A stretch of DNA of 6,512 nucleotides, taken from an uncultured bacterium (GTDB lineage Bacteria > Verrucomicrobiota > Kiritimatiellia > RFP12 > UBA1067). The position numbers were made by a program, and so were the translations under genes. Shown here piece after piece: positions 1-5,569 of the stretch. The stretch lies in the NCBI GenBank assembly GCA_902779075.1, contig CACZAK010000239.1, forward strand, positions 1 to 6,512, in the 5' to 3' direction. Numbering within the stretch: the stretch's first letter is position 1; each line of letters starts with the position of its first letter. Under the pieces are notes generated by a model. The model was not told where the DNA came from and ran no database searches. It saw only the letters and a list, made by a program, of their open reading frames with translations.

Positions 1-219
1 GAGATGTTTTTGGAGGTTTTGCAATTACCTCATTTGTGATTTGTGAAGATTTGTGAGTAATACTCGATGGAGCGTTCAAGTTATTTTTGAGTGATGACTT
101 AGTGTACCATAATTTTACGCCGCCGTTGTTGAGATTACGGCGCGGAACGTGTTAGGGGCCATGCCTGTCGCGTCCCAACTGGAAGAACGGGCATCTTTCC
201 CATTGTACCCCCACGGGAG
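1..219. other. Intergenic stretch without a recognisable gene
   Basis: No open frame of useful length with a ribosome binding site is visible on either strand. The first ~118 bases are AT-rich and then give way to GC-rich sequence. Three copies of ATTTGTGA lie close together at 32-39, 39-46 and 49-56. A weak 6-bp inverted repeat (CGCCGT 121-126 / ACGGCG 137-142) follows. The plus strand could carry the last few codons of a gene that starts left of the window, but the frames close by about position 56 and none is recognisable. Confidence 0.5.
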
Positions 220-375
220 AGGCCGCGCTTGTCGCGGCCTAAATGGTAGGGCCCGCTCGCCGAGCGGGCCGCACTAACTGGGCACGCCGCCATCTTGGCG
301 GTGCTTCAACCTCCCGCCGGCTACCACCGCATTTCGCACAGCCCGGCGGTAGGGTCACGCGTCCCGCGCGACCGC
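220..375. repeat. Chain of GC-rich hairpin repeats, copy 1 of a dispersed element
   Basis: Several inverted repeats follow one another. They are AGGCCGCG/CGCGGCCT (220-227/233-240), GGCCCGCTC/GAGCGGGCC (250-258/262-270), CCGCCA-TCT-TGGCGG (287-301), CCGCCGG/CCGGCGG (314-320/343-349) and GGTCACGCG/CGCGCGACC with one mismatch (353-361/365-373). Positions 303-375 match 1272-1345 in the same orientation at high identity by eye, and 271-303 resembles 1496-1528. This marks a dispersed repeat family. There is no T-tract, so these are not ordinary terminators. Long reading frames across the block are repeat-driven and look non-coding. The right edge coincides with the truncation point of the res fragment. 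Confidence 0.75.
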
Positions 376-376
376 C

Positions 377-493
377 TGTACCCGGATCGACTGTATATGC
401 ATTTAGGTCGTGGTACGGCTGCCCCTCGAACACGTCGCACACGGCGGCCATCGCCGTCTTCTGGAACGCCTGGTTCTTGAATTGAAGTTTCAT
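377..493 (-). pseudogene. res: 5' remnant of type III restriction enzyme subunit R (res)
   Basis: The minus frame from ATG 491-493 begins MKLQFKNQAFQKTAMAA and continues with a CDVFEGQPY segment and a VDPG at residues ~34-37. This matches what I know of the N-terminus of type III restriction subunits (ATP-dependent DEAD/DEAH translocase-endonuclease, normally roughly 900-1000 residues). A good Shine-Dalgarno, GAGGG, lies 8 nt before the ATG; a TTG directly upstream is in frame but worse placed. After the DPG the frame runs into the hairpin repeat (GGTCGCGCGGGACGCG on this strand), so homology stops after ~38 codons. The Walker A, DEAD box and nuclease parts are all gone, and no continuation is seen to position 1. 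It is divergent from vapB with 48 bp between starts. Family identity is fairly secure, and loss of function is certain for this piece. Confidence 0.65.
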
Positions 494-505
494 CAAATCA
501 CCCTC

Positions 506-543
506 TTGACATGATGCCAGACATGATGTATGATGTCTGGCAT
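506..543 (+). promoter_or_regulatory. vapBC promoter with overlapping palindromic operator
   Basis: A near-consensus sigma70 promoter is visible: TTGACA at 506-511, a 17-bp spacer, and TATGAT at 529-534. A perfect 11-bp inverted repeat, ATGCCAGACAT (514-524) and ATGTCTGGCAT (533-543), spans the spacer, the -10 and the predicted start site. This is the layout expected for autoregulation by a VapB or VapBC complex. The expected transcription start (about 540-542) falls on the ATG at 542, which implies a leaderless or nearly leaderless mRNA. The same 48-bp region also separates vapB from the divergent res stub. Confidence 0.75.
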
Positions 544-799
544 GAAAACTTTAGTGACAAAAGTGACTGAACGCGGTCAGGTCTCAATTCCTGCCTCAAT
601 CCGTGAATCCATGCAGATGACGCCTGGAACGACGCTGCTGTGGAATCAAGGGCAGGACCGCTACACCTGCGTGATAACGATTGTCCGCAAGCCCGTGCGC
701 AAAGGTGCACGGGCCATGCTCGGCTATGCTGCGACTTATAGCAAGCCGCGCACAACGGACGAATGGATGAAGGAACTCCGCGAGGGTGAAGAGCCATGA
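542..799 (+). CDS. vapB: VapB-type antitoxin, AbrB/SpoVT-like DNA-binding protein
   Basis: An 85-residue protein, the cytoplasmic antitoxin that neutralises the downstream PIN-domain toxin and represses their shared promoter. Residues ~2-48 form a swapped-hairpin AbrB domain with the family signature VTERGQVSIPASIR and a following PGTTLLW. The C-terminal tail (AMLGYAATYSKPRTTDEWMKELR) is the toxin-binding, partly disordered segment typical of this VapB class. An in-frame ATG at 530 would give four more residues, but it lies inside the -10 hexamer (529-534), and neither start has a Shine-Dalgarno. The ATG at 542 is therefore chosen, and translation is probably leaderless. The stop overlaps the vapC start by 4 bp (ATGA), indicating translational coupling. 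It appears intact. Confidence 0.88.
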   Translation: MKTLVTKVTERGQVSIPASIRESMQMTPGTTLLWNQGQDRYTCVITIVRKPVRKGARAMLGYAATYSKPRTTDEWMKELREGEEP

Positions 800-1206
800 G
801 CATGGTCGTCGACACATGCGTCATTCTCGACATCCTCCAAGGCGATCCAACTTTCGGCGTCGCATCTGCAGAAGTAATCGACCAATACGCCGAAGGCGGG
901 CTCATCATCTCGCCGCTCACGTACGTGGAGCTTTCGCCCGCCTTTCTCGGCGACGAGGCACGCGAACGCGATTTTCTTTTTGAGATTGGAATAGACCTTC
1001 CGCCAATTCTCGGCGAAGACGATCTCTCGCTCGCCCACGCCGCCTGGAACAACCATATCCAACGCAAACGTTCCGGCAAGGCTGCGAGACGCCCCGTCGC
1101 CGACGTGATGATTGGCGCGCTCGCACAGGCCAACGACGGACTCATCACCCGCAATGCAGATGATTTTCGCGCGCTCTTCCCGTCACTCAACATCATCACA
1201 CCTTAG
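796..1206 (+). CDS. vapC: VapC-type PIN-domain ribonuclease toxin
   Basis: A 136-residue, single-domain PIN nuclease. VapC toxins cut specific RNAs (often tRNA or rRNA) in a metal-dependent way and are held inactive by VapB. The expected acidic residues are all present: D6 in VVDTCVILD, E45 in TYVELS, D103 in RRPVADVMIGALA and D122/D123 in TRNADDF, where a conserved T/N-x-x-DF motif is expected. Length is normal for the family. The start ATG at 796 overlaps the antitoxin stop (ATGA) and has a purine-rich GAGGGTGAAGAG just upstream; a second ATG at 802 would remove only two residues. The TAG stop (1204-1206) overlaps the stop of a minus-strand coding tail. All catalytic residues are present, so it is probably functional. 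Its RNA target cannot be predicted from sequence. Confidence 0.9.
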   Translation: MSMVVDTCVILDILQGDPTFGVASAEVIDQYAEGGLIISPLTYVELSPAFLGDEARERDFLFEIGIDLPPILGEDDLSLAHAAWNNHIQRKRSGKAARRPVADVMIGALAQANDGLITRNADDFRALFPSLNIITP

Positions 1207-1268
1207 ATCACCTTGATGCTTGTCGTGGGCGAGAACTGGTTGAAGACCTGCTGAAGGTTCGTTCGCGC
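1203..1268 (-). pseudogene. Probable 3' remnant of a type III modification methylase (mod)
   Basis: On the minus strand ~21 codons read ARTNLQQVFNQFSPTTSIKV plus a final I, then TAA at 1203-1205. From memory this resembles the C-terminal tail of type III Mod DNA methyltransferases (K/R-T-N-x-x-Q-x-F...SP-x-T-x-x-K-V). That fits the res stub on the same strand, because mod normally precedes res. The stop overlaps the vapC stop tail to tail. Upstream on this strand the frame enters repeat copy 2 at about 1269, so the catalytic part is absent. The fragment is short, so this is an inference supported by context, not a firm identification. A chance open tail is the alternative. Confidence 0.4.
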
Positions 1269-1345
1269 GGCGCTTCAACCTCCCGCCGACCACCACCGCA
1301 TTTCGCAAAGTCCGCCAGGCAGGGTCACGCATCCCGCGTGACCGC
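1269..1345. repeat. Dispersed repeat, copy 2 (direct orientation to copy 1)
   Basis: The sequence from 1272 to 1345 aligns with 303-375 in the same orientation. GCTTCAACCTCCCGCCG, ACCACCGCATTTCGCA and AGGGTCACGC are shared, with a 1-nt indel between. It contains a perfect 8-bp stem, GGTCACGC (1323-1330) and GCGTGACC (1335-1342), where copy 1 has one mismatch in the corresponding stem. It lacks the leading CCGCCATCTTGGCGG hairpin that precedes copy 1. Its left edge is where the mod-like tail stops. Copies 1 and 2 bracket the res stub, vapBC and mod stub as direct repeats about 970 bp apart. Confidence 0.75.
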
Positions 1346-1471
1346 GTTTCCCGCCGACAGTCCGCTCCCTGCGCACAAACAATTCCCCGAACCGAATTAC
1401 CTCATGCAAACAGGTCAAGTCCGACATCGTCGAGTTTGGGGTTGAATATGCCATCGCACGGTCCATACGCA
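1346..1471. other. Non-repeat spacer, possibly a decayed coding fragment
   Basis: These 126 bp lie between two repeat blocks and hold no intact gene. On the minus strand, 1402-1473 reads as 23 codons ending PKLDDVGLDLFA then TGA. The plus strand in the complementary register is open through a helix-like VKSDIVEFGVEYAIARSI segment. At most one can be real, and I recognise neither. It may be another gene fossil like those at 377-493 and 1203-1268, but support is thin. Confidence 0.25.
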
Positions 1472-1557
1472 AGGTCACGCCGCCCTCCTAAGGGCGCAGT
1501 AACTGGGGAAGCCGCCATCTTGGCGGCGCACTGGGACAACGGGCGTCTCGCCCGTTG
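1472..1557. repeat. Chain of three hairpins, related to copy 1
   Basis: After a GGTCACGC half-motif (1473-1480), three perfect inverted repeats follow in series. They are CGCCCT-ccta-AGGGCG (1481-1496), GCCGCCA-TCT-TGGCGGC (1511-1527) and CAACGGGCG-TCT-CGCCCGTTG (1537-1557). The second hairpin and its left flank (GCAGTAACTGGGG) resemble 271-303 of copy 1 (GCACTAACTGGGC...GCCGCCATCTTGGCGG). The last two share a TCT loop. None has a following T-tract, so they look like members of a palindromic repeat family and not terminators. Confidence 0.7.
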
Positions 1558-1617
1558 CAGGATGCCTTTTACCCGCTACTTCAAATATTGCAATATGTGA
1601 CGTACCGTGCAAAGGAT

Positions 1618-1649
1618 AGAGCCGCCACACGCATCACTTGGGCGGCTCT
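1618..1649 (-). terminator. Terminator-like hairpin at the end of the TPR gene
   Basis: A perfect 9-bp GC-rich stem, AGAGCCGCC (1618-1626) with GGCGGCTCT (1641-1649), encloses a 14-nt loop. On the minus strand it is followed by ATCCTTTGC, a weak T-rich tract. The TPR protein's stop codon (1634-1636) lies in the loop, so the last codons are part of the stem. A rho-independent terminator is plausible, but the short T-tract makes it weak. Confidence 0.5.
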
Positions 1650-2596
1650 GACTGCGGCGGATTATGCATCTGCATCGCGAGCGCGTAGGCGTCGTCGAAC
1701 GGAAGGCCAATCTTCGCGAGATGTTCGGGAAACGCCCGCGCCCACGAGACATAGTAGTTGGCGAGAAGACGGTAGCCGGAGAATTCCTCGCCGGGAATCG
1801 TCTTCAGCGTGTAGACCGCGTCCTTCGCCGTGCTGATACCGCGCGTGCCAACCACGGCGATCTCGCTGGCGACTGCCTTGACCTGGTCCGCCGGCATTTT
1901 GTCGAACCGTCGCATCGCGTCCAGCATGTACATCGCCATCATCATGTTGACGGTCGGATCGCTCGCCGCGTGCTTCCGGTCGAACGCGCTCTGGCGAAGT
2001 GCCTGCTCCATCGCCTTCTCGCCCCGCTCCGGCGGCTTTGCACCGCCCTTCGCGGCGGCGTTGGCCCTGATCCTGAGAAGACCGTCGCGGATGCGCGCGA
2101 AATTGGCCGCGTTCTCGAACCCGACCTCGCCGCGCTCCAACGCCTCATTCGCCATGATCCATGCCGAATGCCAGTCCTCCATCATCACGTAGCACTGCGC
2201 CAGCATGTAGTGCGCCACGCACTGCTTCGGATCGATCTCGATGCTCCTGCGCAGCTCCGTGAGCGCCTTCATCCTTTCGCCGCGCTTGAGGAGAAGCGTC
2301 CCGTAGTTGGCGTGGGCGGACGCGGAGTCCGGGTCGGCGGCGACGGCGCGGGCATAGTACTCCTCCGCCGCCGCGTCGTCGTGCTTGCAGTTCGTCAGCA
2401 GGTTGCCCATCAGGACAAGCCCCGGCCCGTTGTTCGGATCGATGCGCAGGCACTCGATGCAGTCGTTCTCCGCGCCGTCAACATCGCCCAGCATCATCTT
2501 CACCTGCGCAAGCTCTCGCCACGCCCCCGCGTTCCCCGGCTCGGTCTTCACCCGCGCCTCAATCGCCGCCTTCATCTTACTCAGTTGTTCGTTCAT
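1634..2596 (-). CDS. Tetratricopeptide-repeat protein of unknown role
   Basis: A 320-residue soluble protein with no signal peptide or membrane segment. About four TPR helix pairs are visible in residues ~22-158, with typical spacing and motifs such as AWRELAQVKMMLGDVDGAE, ADPDSASAHANYGTLLLKRG and IDPKQCVAHYMLAQCYVMME. TPR domains act as protein-binding scaffolds. Residues ~160-320 are alpha-helical and Met/Ala-rich and match nothing I recognise. The start ATG has a strong Shine-Dalgarno (AAGGAGAC, about 6 nt upstream). The gene begins 74 bp after the helicase stop on the same strand, with no hairpin between, so it could be read through from that operon. No clear -10 is seen in the gap. The stop lies inside a terminator-like hairpin. 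A role with the helicase operon is possible but not shown. Confidence 0.85.
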   Translation of the reverse strand: MNEQLSKMKAAIEARVKTEPGNAGAWRELAQVKMMLGDVDGAENDCIECLRIDPNNGPGLVLMGNLLTNCKHDDAAAEEYYARAVAADPDSASAHANYGTLLLKRGERMKALTELRRSIEIDPKQCVAHYMLAQCYVMMEDWHSAWIMANEALERGEVGFENAANFARIRDGLLRIRANAAAKGGAKPPERGEKAMEQALRQSAFDRKHAASDPTVNMMMAMYMLDAMRRFDKMPADQVKAVASEIAVVGTRGISTAKDAVYTLKTIPGEEFSGYRLLANYYVSWARAFPEHLAKIGLPFDDAYALAMQMHNPPQSEPPK

Positions 2597-2670
2597 GGAT
2601 TGTCTCCTTCTTTCCTCTCACCAGTTTCTCCGTTCAGCTTCTCCTTGAACACACCTACCTTGTCAATAGA

Positions 2671-4857
2671 TTAAGCAGACACACCAGGGTTAAGTTCAGC
2701 AGGGGCTTCGCCAAGACCGGTCAGAAGCACATGCGAAATCGCGCGGGTCATGCCCACGTAGAGAAGCGACTTCTCACGTGCTAACAGAGTTGCCTTCTCG
2801 GGATCGGGAAGCGAGTCGAAGCCTGCCGGTTTTCTCGGCCACTTACCCTGCGACGCCACCAGCACAACGCCTGAAAACTCCAGACCTTTCGCACGATGAA
2901 GCGTCATCACGCGAACGGCTGGATTATCCGATACGACCTTGCTATCACCAACCACTTTTTCCGCAGCGAGCCATGTATGGGAAAGGGTCTGCACCATCTT
3001 GTCGACCTCAGTATTCGTGGGCATCAGAATCGCATAGTCGGAATACGTCTTCTTGCTGCCTTCTTCCGCATTGGCGTTGTCGGCATCCATCCATCCCTTG
3101 ATCGTCTTCTCGATGTACTTCACCAGGTTCTCATCCGTATCAAACCGCGTTTCGTCTGGAGCCTGGCCGAGGACGAGCGACCGTCCGCCGCGTAACGTGG
3201 CCATGCCGCCGTCCAGATCGTCCACAGGCACCCCTGCGAGTATCGATTCGGCGCGAAGACGGATCTTCTGCGTGCAGCGATAATTCATCTTCAATGACTT
3301 CGAACGTCCCTTTGTCTGGATGCCGCAAGCCGCAAGCGAAACACGGCGTCCGTAGATGCGCTGATGCGCGTCCCCCACCAGCACAAGAGAGTTGGGCTTC
3401 ACCTCCGTAGCGGAATTCCCGCTGAGCGCGGCCACAAGACGCAACGCCGGCGAGTCCAGGTCTTGTACCTCGTCAACAACCACCGCGATGTACGGACTTG
3501 CCACCCCGTTCCGCAGCAGGGACGTGGCCTTGTTGAACGCCTCGCCGCGACGGAGCTGCCCGCTATTCGCAAACAGTTCGCGGAACTTCACAAACACAGG
3601 CCACATCTGCTTGCGCTCGTCTGCTGAAAGCGGCGTGTTTCTACCACTGCGGTTCGCCAGAAGATACGCCACCTCTGACTCAATTCCGTCGGCCTCGACG
3701 ACCTGCTCGTATTCGTCCAGGGAAAACGTAACCGTACGTCTCCCTGTGTAACCGACTGCGGACATCGAAGGCGTCATGTACTTCTTGGAAATGTTGCTTT
3801 CGTTGGCGTAGTCTATCTTCGCCTTTACGCCGTTCGCCTTGAGCAGTTCCTGCGCCGTCTTGTCGAGAGTCTGAACATCCACCCGCGCCATCTGCTCTGG
3901 GGTACAGATGTCGGCAAGGAGTCTCTTCAGATCTCCTGCCAGCGTATTGGTAAACGTGGTGAGGAGTATCTTGCCCTGCACATCGGCAAAAGGATTCTCC
4001 ATCAGCCACTTCACGCGGTGGATGGCAACGACAGTCTTGCCCGTGCCAGCGCCGCCGATAACCTTGACCGGGCCGTTGAAGTTCCGGTTGACAACGCTCA
4101 ACTGCTCCGGGTGCAGGAACACGCGCCATGCATCGAGCGCACCCGCGCGCATGCGGTTGAGCAGTTCGTCGCCCGAAAGGAAGCTGAACGGACCGTTCGC
4201 ATTGGCGTTGACAGCCGCCTGCTGCGAGAGCGTTGCATTCGTTCCGAGCGCGGCAGCTGCGGCCTTAGCCGTCGCGAGGTGGTCTGTCAGCTTCGACGGT
4301 TCGTCGATCAGGTCAACGAGGATGTTCCAGATGTTGTCCGGCATCACGCCCGCCGCGCCCTTCTCCGCAAGGTCATCCTCGTTCTTGATACCGCGCACGA
4401 ACGCAAGCTGGTCAGCAGGGACGCCCAGCGTCATCAAATCGTCGTCGGAAGGCCATGCCAGGAACGGGTTCGGCCGGTCGCCGGCCGGAGGCAAGGCCGC
4501 TGTCGTGGCAACAGGCGCTGTTGTCTGCACCACGACATCCTCATACACCTGAACCATGTGCGTGGTCGGGTTCTGGGCGCACTTGTGCCGCTCCGCCCAC
4601 TTGTAGGCATCCTCGTGGTGTCCCGCATAGCAAAGAACTCCCTCTTCGCCGAACGGCACATAGATCACGCGAACGTCCTGATTGGCCCGACACGACCGAA
4701 AACCCTTCCCCTTGCCGTGGAGCGGTTCGTCGTGAAGACCGAGCGAGGCCATGTTTCCCTGCTCCATCGTATTGACGGCATCCCATACGGCATATCGCTC
4801 GTCCTTGGAAAGCGTTCCAACTGAATCGAAATACGATCTGATCTTGGCGAGGTACAT
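2671..4857 (-). CDS. RelE/ParE-like domain fused to UvrD-type SF1 DNA helicase
   Basis: A 728-residue fusion. Residues 1-~92 look like a RelE/ParE-superfamily toxin fold, with LHGKGKGFRSCR, DVRVIYVP and a terminal GHHEDAYKWAERHK. A Thr/Ala/Pro linker (~111-130) and a middle region with LGVPADQLAFVRGI follow. Then comes a complete SF1A helicase: Walker A GGAGTGKT (268-275), motif Ia TTFTNTLA (300-307), Walker B DEVQD (462-466), motif III VGDAHQRIYGRR (494-505), motif IV NYR (525-527), motif V TLHRAKGLEF (652-661) and motif VI LLYVGMTRA (698-706). It should be a 3'-5' ATP-driven DNA translocase. The ATG at 4855-4857 is preferred over an in-frame ATG 111 bp upstream, because it lies 4 nt after the HNH stop with AAAGGA about 8 nt upstream, and the domain fold begins there. 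The frame is uninterrupted. Whether the toxin-like part cuts mRNA, poisons a target or only binds is unknown. Confidence 0.88.
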   Translation of the reverse strand: MYLAKIRSYFDSVGTLSKDERYAVWDAVNTMEQGNMASLGLHDEPLHGKGKGFRSCRANQDVRVIYVPFGEEGVLCYAGHHEDAYKWAERHKCAQNPTTHMVQVYEDVVVQTTAPVATTAALPPAGDRPNPFLAWPSDDDLMTLGVPADQLAFVRGIKNEDDLAEKGAAGVMPDNIWNILVDLIDEPSKLTDHLATAKAAAAALGTNATLSQQAAVNANANGPFSFLSGDELLNRMRAGALDAWRVFLHPEQLSVVNRNFNGPVKVIGGAGTGKTVVAIHRVKWLMENPFADVQGKILLTTFTNTLAGDLKRLLADICTPEQMARVDVQTLDKTAQELLKANGVKAKIDYANESNISKKYMTPSMSAVGYTGRRTVTFSLDEYEQVVEADGIESEVAYLLANRSGRNTPLSADERKQMWPVFVKFRELFANSGQLRRGEAFNKATSLLRNGVASPYIAVVVDEVQDLDSPALRLVAALSGNSATEVKPNSLVLVGDAHQRIYGRRVSLAACGIQTKGRSKSLKMNYRCTQKIRLRAESILAGVPVDDLDGGMATLRGGRSLVLGQAPDETRFDTDENLVKYIEKTIKGWMDADNANAEEGSKKTYSDYAILMPTNTEVDKMVQTLSHTWLAAEKVVGDSKVVSDNPAVRVMTLHRAKGLEFSGVVLVASQGKWPRKPAGFDSLPDPEKATLLAREKSLLYVGMTRAISHVLLTGLGEAPAELNPGVSA

Positions 4858-4861
4858 GGGA

Positions 4862-5569
4862 TTATCCTTTCTTGAAAACATGGTCGCGGTGGTACGCCAT
4901 GTAGGTCTGCTGTTCGGTGCTGAGCGGCTTGAGAAGATGCGTCGTTGAATCGACTCCAAATGTAGCACACGCGGCGGCGGAAAGCGCAGGCGATATCATA
5001 ATCGCGCCGTCATCGGCGAAGGATATGTATCCCCTGTCAAAGAGTTTGTCGAGGTTCGGGACAAGGGGCAAGCCATTGTCGCCATCGAGACGCGCCTTGT
5101 TCGTCGCGGCTTTCCACGGGCGCGCATGGCTCGCCATGAGCAGTTCGGGGACGGCAAGCCCGGTAACGGCGCACGCACCGTCCCATTTCGCCAGCAACCG
5201 TTCGCGGTAGATGCCCTGTCCCTTACGCGCCGCAATCACCTGCTCGCGCTCGGTCGTGCCATCAGCGGGCAGTTCCTCGCCCTCAACCAACACGCCATCC
5301 GGGAACGCCGGCTTATCGCCGCCGTGCGCAAAGTACAGGAACATCCCCGGCAAATACATGTCGAGAATCAAGTTATAAGGGGAGGAAGAGCTCACGCCCA
5401 CCTGCTCACCGCTCGAATGGGTCAACCACAGAATATCGCCGTCCCATTCGACGCGCAACGTGCCAGGGTGACGGAAATCCGTCAGCACGAACGCCTCGCC
5501 ATCGCGCTTGATGTTCGCCCACAAGTGGTTCTTCGCTACCGCTTCGATCTGGATGTCGTCGATCTTCAT
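4862..5569 (-). CDS. HNH endonuclease (HNH_2-like)
   Basis: A 235-residue protein with an N-terminal ~110-residue domain I do not recognise (hydrophobic stretch LILDMYLPGMFLYF at 67-80) and a C-terminal HNH nuclease. The nuclease region runs from RKGQGIYRERLLAKWDGACA through VTG, the metal-site ASHARPW (H148), DNGLPL (N165) and NLDKLFDRGYISF (172-184). Many relatives have His where this protein has N172, so it is an HNN-type variant that may still bind metal. The start at 5567-5569 overlaps the upstream gene's stop by 4 bp (ATGA); a longer frame from 5641 only re-reads that gene's end. The TAA stop is 4 nt before the helicase start, and its last codons carry the helicase's ribosome binding site. 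This strict coupling suggests equal expression of both. It is likely a DNA nuclease, possibly in a defence complex with the helicase. Confidence 0.82.
   Translation of the reverse strand: MKIDDIQIEAVAKNHLWANIKRDGEAFVLTDFRHPGTLRVEWDGDILWLTHSSGEQVGVSSSSPYNLILDMYLPGMFLYFAHGGDKPAFPDGVLVEGEELPADGTTEREQVIAARKGQGIYRERLLAKWDGACAVTGLAVPELLMASHARPWKAATNKARLDGDNGLPLVPNLDKLFDRGYISFADDGAIMISPALSAAACATFGVDSTTHLLKPLSTEQQTYMAYHRDHVFKKG

Noticed and set aside
220..375. CRISPR array or integron attC array
   Set aside because: The repeats differ from each other and there are no regular spacers. No cas gene, integrase or conserved attC core is seen.
239..485. Open reading frames across the first hairpin block on both strands, including the repeat-derived C-terminal half fused to the res stub
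   Set aside because: The codons lie in palindromic repeat DNA, the translations are Arg/Pro/Gly-rich with no family resemblance, and the same repeat gives similar false frames at 1275-1345.
530..541. Upstream ATG as the vapB start
   Set aside because: It lies within the -10 hexamer of a near-consensus promoter and has no ribosome binding site, so the transcript would not include it.
1275..1478. Minus-strand 67-residue frame
   Set aside because: Its second half is repeat copy 2, and the rest is unlike any protein I know. It has no convincing ribosome binding site.
2638..2666. Separate promoter for the TPR gene from a minus-strand TTGACA (2666-2661)
   Set aside because: At 16-18 bp spacing there is only GAGAAG-like sequence and no -10 element, so I did not annotate it. 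Read-through from the helicase gene is as likely.
1664..2674. Long plus-strand frame opposite the TPR gene
   Set aside because: It is the antisense shadow of a GC-rich gene: Arg/His/Val-rich, no domain, and the minus-strand TPR frame explains the codon pattern.
4018..4824. Plus-strand 268-residue frame opposite the helicase gene
   Set aside because: It is antisense to well-conserved helicase coding sequence, with no motif or ribosome binding site.
4858..4968. N-terminal 37-residue extension of the helicase
   Set aside because: It re-reads the end of the HNH gene in another frame. The start at 4857 has a Shine-Dalgarno and tight operon spacing, and the toxin-like fold begins there.
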